64,000 nucleotides of DNA from NCBI GenBank assembly GCA_003526375.1, contig DPDG01000026.1, forward strand, positions 1-64,000, read 5' to 3'. The first letter of the stretch is position 1. The number at the start of each line of letters is the position of its first letter. Positions 51,369 to 60,259 of this stretch are shown here, piece by piece. The notes under the pieces are model-generated. The model searched no databases and was not told the origin of the DNA. It saw nothing but the letters and a program-made list of their open reading frames with translations. The stretch is from Lentisphaeria bacterium (lineage in GTDB: Bacteria; Verrucomicrobiota; Lentisphaeria; Victivallales; UBA1829). A program made the translations under genes and the position numbers.

Positions 51369-51875
51369 ATGAAAATATTTTATCCGTCTGTATTGTCAGC
51401 CGCCATGGCTGTGACGCTGTTGTGTTCCTGTTGCAAGGAAGATCCGCTTCGCGGACTGCCGCTGGGAATGATCGGTATTGAAGAACCTGTCGCGATCGAA
51501 CCGTTCAAGACACCGTTTCCCGCAAAAATCGACACGGGAGCCGATGTGGCTTCCATTGATGCGGAAAATATCAAACTGGTGAAACGCGGGGAAGAAAATA
51601 TCGTGGTCTTTACCATCAGACAGCGCGGAACCGGAGAAGAACATCAATACGAACTGCCGCTGAAGCGCAGGATATCCATCGTACGCCACGGAAGAAAGCC
51701 GCAGCAGCGGTATGTCGTCATGATGACGGTCAGGATCGGCAAGGTGACATTGACCCGTGAATTTTCCCTGGCGAACCGGAAGAATTTTGAATATCAGGTA
51801 TTGATCGGGCGCAACATCATCGCCGGCGCCGCCGCGGTCGATCCCTCCAGGCGGAACCTGACAGGTGCATTATGA
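51369..51875 (+). CDS. retropepsin-like aspartic protease lipoprotein (RimB / ATP-dependent zinc protease family)
   Basis: The 168-residue protein has a signal with a lipobox-like LLCSC (Cys near 20), so it is probably periplasmic and lipid-anchored. The fold signature is FPAKIDTGADVASIDAENI, with the catalytic DTG of retropepsins; the C-terminal YQVLIGRNII is the second strand pair. Pfam groups these as Zn_protease/RimB-like, whose members lie next to ATP-grasp and inactive transglutaminase genes, as here. GAGGGGG precedes the ATG. The next gene overlaps by ATGA. It may trim or sense a peptide or polyglutamate product (inference). Confidence 0.82.
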   Translation: MKIFYPSVLSAAMAVTLLCSCCKEDPLRGLPLGMIGIEEPVAIEPFKTPFPAKIDTGADVASIDAENIKLVKRGEENIVVFTIRQRGTGEEHQYELPLKRRISIVRHGRKPQQRYVVMMTVRIGKVTLTREFSLANRKNFEYQVLIGRNIIAGAAAVDPSRRNLTGAL

Positions 51876-53422
51876 CAGCTTCGCATTCCAGGAAAAAAAT
51901 CTATATCCTTGCCGGAATTCTGATTCTGATTGCCGCCGGAATCGCAGCATTTAAAATCGGTGTGCTTCATTTCTCTTTTTTCCGTACCGTGAATGCGGAG
52001 CTCTGGGTGATGGAGTGCCGCGTCCGGTTCGATGCAGACAATGGTCCCGTCAAGGCAACGCTGTCGCTGCCGTATGAACTGCCCGGATACTATCTTGCCG
52101 CGACCAGCCAGACTCCGGGATATGAATTTTCCGCCCAGGAACGGAACAACCGGATTCAGGCAGTCTGGAGAGCGCCCGGCAGGAAGGGACCTCAGACTCT
52201 TTCCTGCCAGATTACGTTCATCCCCGACGCCAGCGCCAAAGGCGCGGAGGAAGTCCCGCCGGAAGTGCCTCCGCGTCCGCACTGGGCAAACGGGCAGAAA
52301 CTGCTCGCCGAACAGTTTCTCAAAAGCATCGACCCCGACGGCAAACTGACTGTCCGGCAATTCACGGAAAAACTTTTCAAGCAGATTCAGAAAAATGACA
52401 ATCCGGCGGTCCCGATTCTGTTTGCCGACAAGCGGAGCGGCGCCCCTTTCATTCATACGGTACGGAAACTGCTGGCAATGAAAGGGATACCGTCACGCGA
52501 AGTGGAGGGAGTCTTTCTGACGGATAAACGCCGCCGCCAGTCTCCCGTCAACCAGATTGAGGTTTACTATGATGCGGAATATCACCGCTACGACCCTGCA
52601 TCGGGGCATCTCAGTTCACAGAAAGATTTCATTCCTCTGCGTTACGGTGAAGACCCCCTGTTTGAAATTTCCGGCGGGCATCAGCCGAAACTGAGATTTT
52701 CCGCATTGAAAACCAATATCAGCGCCGCCGGGCTGAACCGTCTGCGCGGAAGTTTCATTGAACATTCCTGGGTCATGGATATCGTCGGTTATGAACTGCC
52801 GATCTCGGAGCAGAACGTGTTCAAGCGTCTTGCCCTGCTTCCTCTGGCGGTTCTGCTGATCGTGATCGTCCGCAACATCATCGGGTTGCAGTCCATGGGA
52901 ACGTTCATGCCGGTCCTGATCGCACTTGCCTTTCTGGAAACCGGGCTGATTGCGGGATTGATCGCTTTCCTCCTGATCCTGACGGTCGGGCTTGCGGCAA
53001 GAGCCCTGCTGACGAATATGAATCTGCTGATGGTGCCCCGCATTTCGGCGGTTGTGGTGATCGTGATCCTGCTGATGAAAGTAATCAGCGTTCTGTCTTA
53101 TGCGCTGGGCTTTACGCAGGGACAGTCGATCACGTTCTTTCCGCTGATCATTCTGGCATGGACGATCGAACGTGCTTCGATGGTATGGGAGGAGGACGGA
53201 GCGAGGACGATGTTCCGTCAGCTTGCCGTCAGCCTGACGGCATGCATTCCCTGTTATTTCCTGCTGAACAGCGCTTATCTTCAATATCTGTTTTTCTCGT
53301 TTCAGGAGTTCAATCTGATCATTCTTGCCCTGATCCTCCTGCTGGGAACCTATACCGGATACCGCCTGACGGAACTGAAAAGATTCAAATCACTGGTGAC
53401 ACCATGCTCGGATCGCTTCTGA
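51872..53422 (+). CDS. inactive transglutaminase-like / 7TM membrane protein
   Basis: The 516-residue protein has one N-terminal helix (about 10-28), a periplasmic region with transglutaminase-like core (about 150-250) and a block of seven membrane helices (about 310-505). In the core the catalytic Cys position reads SGAPFIHTVRKLLAMKGIPSRE, with no Cys, and the His strand reads NQIEVYYD, so it is predicted catalytically dead. This matches the Transglut_i_TM plus 7TM_transglut domain pair. Gene overlaps on both sides indicate a complex or common pathway with the retropepsin-like and ATP-grasp proteins. Confidence 0.88.
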   Translation: MTASHSRKKIYILAGILILIAAGIAAFKIGVLHFSFFRTVNAELWVMECRVRFDADNGPVKATLSLPYELPGYYLAATSQTPGYEFSAQERNNRIQAVWRAPGRKGPQTLSCQITFIPDASAKGAEEVPPEVPPRPHWANGQKLLAEQFLKSIDPDGKLTVRQFTEKLFKQIQKNDNPAVPILFADKRSGAPFIHTVRKLLAMKGIPSREVEGVFLTDKRRRQSPVNQIEVYYDAEYHRYDPASGHLSSQKDFIPLRYGEDPLFEISGGHQPKLRFSALKTNISAAGLNRLRGSFIEHSWVMDIVGYELPISEQNVFKRLALLPLAVLLIVIVRNIIGLQSMGTFMPVLIALAFLETGLIAGLIAFLLILTVGLAARALLTNMNLLMVPRISAVVVIVILLMKVISVLSYALGFTQGQSITFFPLIILAWTIERASMVWEEDGARTMFRQLAVSLTACIPCYFLLNSAYLQYLFFSFQEFNLIILALILLLGTYTGYRLTELKRFKSLVTPCSDRF

Positions 53423-54366
53423 ATTATTTTGCCTCCCCCTCTGCATTGAGGAACGCCGGAGTGCTCGGCATGAACCGGCGCAACCATGATTACATCGCCG
53501 CCTACAACAAGCGGAAGTATTATCCGATGGTTGACGACAAACTGATCACGAAAGAGCTTGCGCTGAAAGTCGGTGTGCCGACTGCGGGACTGATCGGCAC
53601 GATCCGTTATCAGTATGAGGCGAAAAACTTCATGCGCATGACGGAATACTATCCGAGCTTTGTCATCAAGCCCGGACATGGCAGCGGAGGGCGCGGCATC
53701 CTCGTCATCAAAAGCCACGACGGCGAGAACTTCCGCAAGGCGGACGGTTCCGTGATCGGGTACCAGCAGGTCTACTCGCATATCACCAATATTCTGAGCG
53801 GGCTCTACAGTCTGGGCGGTCAGATCGACTATGCGCTGTTCGAGGAGTGCATCTCATTTTCAGAAATCTTTTCGGATTTCAGTTATCAGGGAGTGCCGGA
53901 CATCCGTATCATCGTGTTTCAGGGATACCCGGTCATGGCGATGATGCGTCTTGCCACGAAACGTTCGGACGGGCGCGCCAATCTGCATCAGGGTGCGGTG
54001 GGCGTCGGGCTGAGCATCCGCAGCGGCGAACCGAGACAAGCGGTTCTGCTGGATGAACCCGTCACACATCATCCCGACACCGGACGCGCTCTTTCCGAGC
54101 TGGCAGTGCCGGAATGGGGCAAACATCTGGAACTTGCCGCCCGATGCGCAAAAATGATCAAGCTCGGCTACTTCGGCGCGGATATCGTCAACGACAGCGA
54201 AAAGGGCCCGCTTCTCCTGGAACTCAACGCCCGTCCCGGACTCGGCATCCAGATCGCCAACCGTGCGGGGCTGCGCTCACGCCTCGAACTGATCGAGAGC
54301 CTTCCGCCGAATGCCATGCTTTCCGTCAGGGAAAAGATCGAGTTTGCGCAGGCGCATTTCGACTGA
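53404..54366 (+). CDS. RimK-like ATP-grasp ligase (ATPgrasp_ST / alpha-L-glutamate ligase-like)
   Basis: The 320-residue ATP-grasp protein shows FVIKPGHGSGGRGILVIK (phosphate-binding loop, about 95-115), DIRIIVFQGYPVMAMMRLA, the Mg-binding GYFGADIV and LLLELNARPGLGIQIAN. Such enzymes join a carboxylate to an amine using ATP and are annotated as alpha-L-glutamate ligase-like. It is the third gene of the cassette; its ATG at 53404 lies inside the end of the 7TM gene. It probably attaches an amino acid to a peptide or cell-envelope acceptor in the cytoplasm. Confidence 0.88.
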   Translation: MLGSLLNYFASPSALRNAGVLGMNRRNHDYIAAYNKRKYYPMVDDKLITKELALKVGVPTAGLIGTIRYQYEAKNFMRMTEYYPSFVIKPGHGSGGRGILVIKSHDGENFRKADGSVIGYQQVYSHITNILSGLYSLGGQIDYALFEECISFSEIFSDFSYQGVPDIRIIVFQGYPVMAMMRLATKRSDGRANLHQGAVGVGLSIRSGEPRQAVLLDEPVTHHPDTGRALSELAVPEWGKHLELAARCAKMIKLGYFGADIVNDSEKGPLLLELNARPGLGIQIANRAGLRSRLELIESLPPNAMLSVREKIEFAQAHFD

Positions 54367-54453
54367 AAGCAAATTCCGCCGGGAAAACCCATTCCCTGAT
54401 TGACAACTGCCGCAGAATATGCTACTCTATGGCAGACGGGAAAGGAGGCTCCG

Positions 54454-54852
54454 ATGGCAATTTTGCGAATTCTGGTTTACGGACTTGTACTGGGTTTCTT
54501 CTATCTGATCCTGCGGATCGTCCTGAAAGGGCTTGCCCTGCCCCGGAATCCGGACTCCGACGACGAATTCCGCACTGGAGACAGCCGGCTTCCTCACTAC
54601 CGGTCTCGCGGCAACATGCTTGACATCGCAGGAGAGTACCGGCGGAGAAGGGAAAAGATGGAGCCCGGAATGTCCCGTTGGGAATGCTGTTTCATCACAG
54701 TCGCTCTTTCAATGATCTGGATTGCATTTCTTTGTTTCGTATATTTTCAGATGGATCTGCCGAAGTCTTTCTTCTGGAGCGCATCCGGTATTCTTACCGT
54801 GTTTTTCCTGCTGATCCTTTTTCTCATCCGGAAGGAGCGGAGAGTAAGATAA
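54454..54852 (+). CDS. hypothetical membrane protein beside the ATP-grasp cassette
   Basis: I do not recognise this 132-residue protein. Helices lie at about residues 4-25, 77-98 and 107-124, with a charged cytoplasmic loop (PDSDDEFRTGD, REYRRRREK-like basic patch) between the first two. AAAGGAGG six nt before the ATG is one of the best ribosome sites in the window. It follows the ATP-grasp gene on the same strand after 87 nt and might be part of that cassette. Confidence 0.65.
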   Translation: MAILRILVYGLVLGFFYLILRIVLKGLALPRNPDSDDEFRTGDSRLPHYRSRGNMLDIAGEYRRRREKMEPGMSRWECCFITVALSMIWIAFLCFVYFQMDLPKSFFWSASGILTVFFLLILFLIRKERRVR

Positions 54853-54881
54853 GACGCGCCGTTTCTGACAATGCGGAGTTC

Positions 54882-55634
54882 TTACTTCCGCCCCATCAGG
54901 CGCAGGAGTCCTTCAAGAATCATGGTCGGATGCGGGGGACAGCCGGGAATATAGAGATCGGGTTTAAACAGCGTATCCGCGCCGCCCAGCGTTTCCGTGC
55001 TGTCCGCATAGATTCCGCCGGAAATGGCGCATGCGCCGCAGAGAATGATGAAAGAGGGCTTGGGCACGGCTTCATACGTTTTCTGCAGAGCGAGCAGCAT
55101 GTTGCGCGTCACAGGACCTGTAATGAGAAGACAATCCGCGTGGCGGGGCGAAGCCACCACCTGAATGCCGAAACGCCCCATATCCCATGCAAGGGTGTTC
55201 AGGACATTGAAATCCAGTTCGCATGCGGCACAGCCCCCGGCGGAAACCTGACGGATTTTCAACGAGCGTCCGCAGAACTTTTTGAACTCTCCGTTTTCCG
55301 CCGGTTCCGGCGTATAGGGCGAACCGTCGCAGAACAGAGATTCCCGTTTCATCGCCGCGACGGCATGTTCCTTTGAAAAACGGATTCCGCCGTCACAGAC
55401 TTCACGGCATTTCCCGCAGAAGATACATTTTCCGAGGTCGAGACGGATTCCTTTTCCGCATTTTGCAATCGCACCGGCGGGGCAGATCTCAATATAACGC
55501 TCCTGTTCCGCCCGGCATTTTTCCTGATCGACCACGGGACGTCCGAGAAAGCGTTCCGGCAACTGCGGCGCCTTGTCCGGAAAGGTCCCGGTCCGGTATC
55601 CCTGAATGAATCTTGCTTTGAATACACTGAACAT
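54882..55634 (-). CDS. fused ferredoxin-NuoB-like small subunit of a complex I-like / hydrogenase-4-like complex
   Basis: The 250-residue protein joins a ferredoxin-like domain (about 35-95) to a NuoB/HyfI-like domain (about 125-250). The proximal 4Fe-4S ligands look intact: GGCAACELD, ILCGACAIS and IPGCPPHP. In the ferredoxin part only one full motif remains (KCIFCGKCREVC); the first has lost two Cys (KCRAEQERYIEICP). It is the last gene of a six-gene operon on this strand, 12 nt after the large-subunit gene. It would pass electrons to the large subunit at the membrane surface. Confidence 0.88.
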   Translation of the reverse strand: MFSVFKARFIQGYRTGTFPDKAPQLPERFLGRPVVDQEKCRAEQERYIEICPAGAIAKCGKGIRLDLGKCIFCGKCREVCDGGIRFSKEHAVAAMKRESLFCDGSPYTPEPAENGEFKKFCGRSLKIRQVSAGGCAACELDFNVLNTLAWDMGRFGIQVVASPRHADCLLITGPVTRNMLLALQKTYEAVPKPSFIILCGACAISGGIYADSTETLGGADTLFKPDLYIPGCPPHPTMILEGLLRLMGRK

Positions 55635-55646
55635 GATGATGACTCC

Positions 55647-57164
55647 TCAAAGATCGTGTCCGCAGTAGGACAGATTGAAACTTTTATTGCAGATGGGGAA
55701 GTTTGAAATCTGTTCCCCGCGAAGCGCCAGCGCCAGCCCGAACCAGTTGTGAAACGACGGATCGACAATCTTATAACGCCTGAATTTTCCGTCCGCCCCC
55801 GTGACAGCCGCATGGCACATTTCACCGCGCCATGCCTCCACAAGCGAAACAGCAATCGAATCCGGCGCGATTTCACCGGACAGCCCTGTATGAATCCTCC
55901 CGGCGGGCAAAGCCTCCGCCAGAGTCCTGACAAACGCTTCCGACGCCTTGATTTCCTGATAACGCACCTTTGCCCGTGCAAAGACATCGCCTCCCGAAAC
56001 TTCCGCTTCCGACGGACACTTCTTTTCATAAAATCCGTATGGATGGCTCCGGCGCACATCAAGAGCCGCGCCGCAGGCGCGTGCCGCGACTCCGACCATG
56101 CCGATCGCGGAGCAATCCTCCGCCGATACCGTTCCGGTATTTTCCAGGCGATCCAGAACGGACGGCGCATCGAACATCAGTTCCAGCGCGTTCATGAGCT
56201 CCGGGCGGATCCTGTCCAGCCACGCGGCAAGTTTTGCAATGCGTTCCGGTTCAAGATCATACCGTATTCCCCCCGGCAGAATCAGCGTACGCCCGAAACG
56301 GTTCCCGCAGAATTCCGCGGTCATATTCAGGTATTCGCCGCGGATGCGCCCGCAGTAGGACGCCGTGGGAAGGAACGCCACGTCTCCCGCCAGAGCCCCC
56401 AGATCACCGACATGGTTTGCGATGCGTTCCAGTTCCAGTGCGAACGCTCTCAGTGCCTGCGCCCGTTCAGGCGGGCATGTGCCGGTCAGGGCTTCGAGTA
56501 TCCCCGCATAAGCGGAAGCCGATGCCGCGGTACTGTCTCCGGCGGCGGTTTCCATGAAGTGAATCGTCCGTTTGTCGGGACCGCCGATCAGCATTTTTTC
56601 AATGCCGCGGTGCTGATATCCAAGTTCGATTTCAAGAGAATAGACATCTTCGCCCATACATTGAAAACGGAAATGCCCCGGTTCGATCACGCCTGCGTGA
56701 ACCGGCCCCACCGCGACCTCATGGGCGGCGGAGCCTTTCATCGTAAAATAATCCGTGACTCCGGCGACCGGTTCGCCGGCACGCCCCCATACATCCGGTG
56801 CGCCGTTCATGGTTTTGTGGAAACGGATCGGCTTGAGCCAGGGATGCCCCAGCGGCATGATGCCGGACTGTTCGGCAATTTCGCGCTCGAACCAGTGAAA
56901 CTGCGGGCACTCTTTCGTCAGGGATTCATACGAGGAGCCGACAACCGCCGAAATCAGGCAAAGGGAGGAGGACGCATCATCGGCAAGCACGGCGATCAGT
57001 TTATGCCCCTCTTTCTCCTGCAACGCGAAAAAGGACGATACCCGCATTTTCTTCTCCGCGACCGCCTGAATCAACGCTTTGCGGAATTCGGAGAACTCCG
57101 GGCACGGCAGGGACGCCAGCGGCGCCGCGGTGCAGTTTTTCAGAACCAGAAACGATGTATTCAT
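55647..57164 (-). CDS. NuoCD/HyfG-like large subunit lacking NiFe cysteine motifs
   Basis: The 505-residue protein has an N-terminal NuoC-like 30-kDa part (about 20-110; FHWFEREIAEQSGIMPLGHPWL) and a NuoD/HycE-like part (about 140-505; ELGYQHRGIEKM, LERIANHVGDLGALAGDVAF). Group 4 [NiFe] hydrogenases carry CGIC shortly after the HRGIEK helix and DPCxxC near the C-terminus. Here these read METAAGDSTAAS (about 204-215) and PICNKSFNLSYCGHDL (about 490-505). The NiFe ligands are therefore missing, as in the energy-converting hydrogenase related (Ehr) complexes. The substrate of the complex is unknown. Confidence 0.88.
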   Translation of the reverse strand: MNTSFLVLKNCTAAPLASLPCPEFSEFRKALIQAVAEKKMRVSSFFALQEKEGHKLIAVLADDASSSLCLISAVVGSSYESLTKECPQFHWFEREIAEQSGIMPLGHPWLKPIRFHKTMNGAPDVWGRAGEPVAGVTDYFTMKGSAAHEVAVGPVHAGVIEPGHFRFQCMGEDVYSLEIELGYQHRGIEKMLIGGPDKRTIHFMETAAGDSTAASASAYAGILEALTGTCPPERAQALRAFALELERIANHVGDLGALAGDVAFLPTASYCGRIRGEYLNMTAEFCGNRFGRTLILPGGIRYDLEPERIAKLAAWLDRIRPELMNALELMFDAPSVLDRLENTGTVSAEDCSAIGMVGVAARACGAALDVRRSHPYGFYEKKCPSEAEVSGGDVFARAKVRYQEIKASEAFVRTLAEALPAGRIHTGLSGEIAPDSIAVSLVEAWRGEMCHAAVTGADGKFRRYKIVDPSFHNWFGLALALRGEQISNFPICNKSFNLSYCGHDL

Positions 57165-57165
57165 A

Positions 57166-58632
57166 TCAGAGTCTCCCCATATTCAGTATCCACAGAAGCA
57201 TTGTGCCGGACACCAGTGCTATGACAACGGCGCAGAACGGCATGACCCACAATCTTTCCGCCTGCTTTGCCGGAAACGATGTTTTTTCCAGTGTTTCGCT
57301 TTTTCCCATTGCCATTCTCAGGCACGCCATCGACATTCCGGCGAAAACGGCGAACAGCAGAACGAGCACCGAGACGCCCAGCCAGAGCGGAGCGTCGCGC
57401 ACCAGCAGGAATTCCGTGACGAACAGCGGCGATGGCGGTGTGCCGCAGATCAGCAGCAGCCCGGTGATCCAGATTACGGCGTTTTTCGGGATTGTCCCGA
57501 ACATTCCCCCCACTGCGGAAACGGAACGGGTCCCGTAGGCAAGCAGAATATTGCCCGCCGTAAGAAAGAGCGTCATCTTGATGACGGAGTGTCCGCAGAG
57601 ATGGAACATGGTGACGCTCTCCGCTCCGATTCCCCAGAGAATGACCGCAAGCCCCATATGTTCCACGCTGGAATATGCCAGCATCCGCTTGAAATCGCTC
57701 TGGCGTATGATGAAAAACGCCGCAACGGCAAGAGAAAGGAGACCGAGCGCGACAAGCAGTCCGTTGCAGAACGGTCTCAGGACCTCCGGCGTGATCGTGC
57801 AGAAACGGATGATTCCCAGAAAAGAACAGTTCAGCAGGGAGCCGGAGAGAAGCGCGGAGACGGTTCCCGGCGCTTCGCTGTGCGCATCGGGGAGCCATGT
57901 ATGGAACGGGGCAAGCCCCATTTTTGTGCCGTAGCCGACAAGAATAAAGATGAATGCCGCCTTGAACCAGCCGGTATGAAGCTGTCCCGCGTTTTCCCTC
58001 AGCGTATCGAAGTTCAGCCCCAGCGCCCCGGATGCGGTCTGCCCCGCGACTCCGGTGAGCATCGTGCCGAAAAGCGCGAGCCCGATTCCGACGGAACAGA
58101 TCAGCAGGTATTTCCACATTGCTTCGAGGGAGTGAGGCGACCGGTGGAAACAGATCAGCGGCGCACTGACAAGCGTTGTAGCTTCCACCGCAACCCAGAG
58201 CAGTCCGAAATTGCGCGAACAGATCACCAGAGTCATCATGCTCAGAAATGCCAGAAGGCACGGCAGGAAGATATGTTCCCTGAGCAGGCCCGATTCGTGA
58301 GCGGTGCCGTTATGCACCCGATCTTTGTCCACCGCTTCCTCGGCAGGAAGCCAGAAGAGCGTATGAATGGAAACGATCAGGAAAAGCAGGCTCGTGATGC
58401 TCAGAAAGATCATGCCGAGCGTATCCAGTCCGAGCAAACCGGTCTCTTTCCACGCAAAAGAGAGTTCCTCAGTTTTTCCGGCATCCAGCATCGTGAACGC
58501 AAGCAGCGTCAGCATGGAATGAAGCGCCGCGCCGGCAAGCAGGATGAGACGGATCACCTTACGCATATTTTTTGCAGAATACGCAAGAACCGCCGCTGCG
58601 AGCGGAACAAAAATCAGAAGCAGGGTAATCAT
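57166..58632 (-). CDS. hydrogenase-4 subunit F-like proton-translocating membrane subunit (HyfF-like)
   Basis: The 488-residue Mrp/NuoN-family antiporter-like protein has about 14 helices. The conserved core is present: NFGLLWVAVEATTLVSAPLI with Glu, GYGTKMGLAPFHTWLPDAHS with Lys and His, and FKRMLAYSSVEHMGL. These features match HyfF/HycC-like subunits. Its stop lies 1 nt before the ATG of the large subunit. The start overlaps the HyfE-like stop by 4 nt. Confidence 0.9.
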   Translation of the reverse strand: MITLLLIFVPLAAAVLAYSAKNMRKVIRLILLAGAALHSMLTLLAFTMLDAGKTEELSFAWKETGLLGLDTLGMIFLSITSLLFLIVSIHTLFWLPAEEAVDKDRVHNGTAHESGLLREHIFLPCLLAFLSMMTLVICSRNFGLLWVAVEATTLVSAPLICFHRSPHSLEAMWKYLLICSVGIGLALFGTMLTGVAGQTASGALGLNFDTLRENAGQLHTGWFKAAFIFILVGYGTKMGLAPFHTWLPDAHSEAPGTVSALLSGSLLNCSFLGIIRFCTITPEVLRPFCNGLLVALGLLSLAVAAFFIIRQSDFKRMLAYSSVEHMGLAVILWGIGAESVTMFHLCGHSVIKMTLFLTAGNILLAYGTRSVSAVGGMFGTIPKNAVIWITGLLLICGTPPSPLFVTEFLLVRDAPLWLGVSVLVLLFAVFAGMSMACLRMAMGKSETLEKTSFPAKQAERLWVMPFCAVVIALVSGTMLLWILNMGRL

Positions 58633-59324
58633 TGTTCCACCTCCTCGATCTCTTCTTTTTCAGGCATGGTCCAGTCTCCGAGCTGGTTGAGCCGGTTGGA
58701 ATCAATGTGCTGGAATTCCCTGCTGATCTGGAAAAGGGCGATCCCCATGACGAAGACCAGCACGAATACGTCGAGCAGAATGCCGAGTTCCACGATCAAG
58801 CCGTATTCCAGCATCATCCCCGTGCCGAAGATCGTGATCCCGTTCTCGAAAATCAGAAAACCGATCGCCTGCGTAATCGCCTTTTTTCTTGCGATGATGA
58901 TGAAAAGCCCGGTCAGCATCGTCGTGAACGCCACAGGCAGGGAAAGACGGGATACCGAATCGGGAACGAGATCAAGCCGGGCGCAGAACCAGAAGGAAAT
59001 CCCCGCAGCAAGCAGAATCAGGAACAGCGAGGCGGAATAACCGATGAAAGGTTCCAGCTCGCGCCGGACGTTCGCCTGCCGCATTGCGCGCGTCAGCAGA
59101 CAAGGAAGCAGAATGCCTTTGATCAGCAGGTTGACAGCAGCGACAAAGATCATCTGTCCGTGGGGCGGAGACGCCTGCCAGTCCCACATGATCAGCGGCA
59201 GCAATCCAAGCATAACCCCTTGAAAAGCAACAATCTTGATACAATGAAACAATCTGCTGGCACAGGCGAGGAACAGATCCGTCCCCAAAAGTGCGGCGAG
59301 TATGATTTCTGTGAATCCGGTCAT
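58629..59324 (-). CDS. hydrogenase-4 component E-like membrane subunit (HyfE-like)
   Basis: The 231-residue protein has about seven helices and an acidic C-terminal tail (EKEEIEEVEQ). The HyfE pattern is visible in KAITQAIGFLIFENGITIFG followed by YGLIVELGILLDVFVLVFVMG, where the NuoK-like conserved Glu residues sit. It lies between the NuoH-like and HyfF-like genes with 4-nt overlaps on both sides. Confidence 0.9.
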   Translation of the reverse strand: MTGFTEIILAALLGTDLFLACASRLFHCIKIVAFQGVMLGLLPLIMWDWQASPPHGQMIFVAAVNLLIKGILLPCLLTRAMRQANVRRELEPFIGYSASLFLILLAAGISFWFCARLDLVPDSVSRLSLPVAFTTMLTGLFIIIARKKAITQAIGFLIFENGITIFGTGMMLEYGLIVELGILLDVFVLVFVMGIALFQISREFQHIDSNRLNQLGDWTMPEKEEIEEVEQ

Positions 59325-60259
59325 TTTACCACCCTTTCAAAAACAAGCATGAATATGATTGCGACAATGGAGATGCAGAGTGCGCCGCTCAGCAATTGCG
59401 GCACTTTCAGGAAACGGAAACGCGCCATGACGGATTCCACAAGCCCGATCAGGAGAGCAGTCAGGAAAACCGCACAGAAATAAAGCAGCATGTTCAGAGG
59501 CCCGGCAAACGCCTCCAGCGGCAGGACCAGCATCACGAGGAAAGACGCAAGCAACCATAACTTCAGGGCGGAACCGTAAAGAATCAATGCGAGATCGGGT
59601 CCGCCGTAGTCAAGAATCATGGCTTCATGGATCATGGTCAGCTCCAGGTGTGTCTCCGGATCGTCGAACGGGACACGGCAGGCTTCGGAAAGCATCACGA
59701 GGAAAAAGGCGAGCGAGATCAGGAGCATCGAAGTGCCGCTGTGAATCCACGCCGTCGAATCGAACCCGTTCAACTGCCCGGAAAGCGTGAAGCTCCCGGT
59801 CAATACGACCAGAAATCCGGCAATGCACAGGAATGCGCCCTCCGCCAGCGCGGAAAACTGAACCTCGCGGCTCGCCCCCATTCCCTCGAAGCTGGAACCG
59901 GTATCCAGCGCCCCAAGAACCGTGGCGGCGCGGGAAAATCCGAGCAGGTAAATGAACAGCAGAATATCCCCGGAAAAAGCAAAGGGGGAGTGGTTCATGC
60001 CGAACGGCAGAAGAAGAACGCATCCGAACAGCGCCGCCAGCGAACAGAGCGGAGCAAGGCGCAGCACATGCGTGGCTGTGGAGCTGTAGACGCTTCCTTT
60101 CCTGAGCTGTTTCCGGATGTCGTAATATAACTGGAAGATACTTGGACCGCGGCGCCCGGCGAAAAATGCCTTCACTTTATTGATGATGCCGGAAAGAAGC
60201 GGGCAGAGAACCAGCGAAAGCACCGCCGACAAACACCACAGAATACAGGAGCTGCTCAT
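59321..60259 (-). CDS. NuoH/HyfC-like membrane subunit
   Basis: The 312-residue membrane protein of the complex I subunit 1 family has about eight helices. Hallmarks are GRRGPSIFQLYYDIRKQLRKG near the N-terminus, GASREVQFSALAEGAFLC, and ACRVPFDDPETHLELTMIHE, the acidic loop that contacts the hydrophilic arm. The start at 60259 is the ATG that overlaps the upstream gene's stop. Group 4 hydrogenase-type sequence rather than true NuoH. Confidence 0.9.
   Translation of the reverse strand: MSSSCILWCLSAVLSLVLCPLLSGIINKVKAFFAGRRGPSIFQLYYDIRKQLRKGSVYSSTATHVLRLAPLCSLAALFGCVLLLPFGMNHSPFAFSGDILLFIYLLGFSRAATVLGALDTGSSFEGMGASREVQFSALAEGAFLCIAGFLVVLTGSFTLSGQLNGFDSTAWIHSGTSMLLISLAFFLVMLSEACRVPFDDPETHLELTMIHEAMILDYGGPDLALILYGSALKLWLLASFLVMLVLPLEAFAGPLNMLLYFCAVFLTALLIGLVESVMARFRFLKVPQLLSGALCISIVAIIFMLVFERVVK

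Noticed and set aside
57079..59040. Long plus-strand frame (about 653 codons)
   Set aside because: Its product is rich in Arg, Gln, His and Glu without hydrophobic core, the usual look of an antisense frame; the opposite strand encodes intact membrane subunits.
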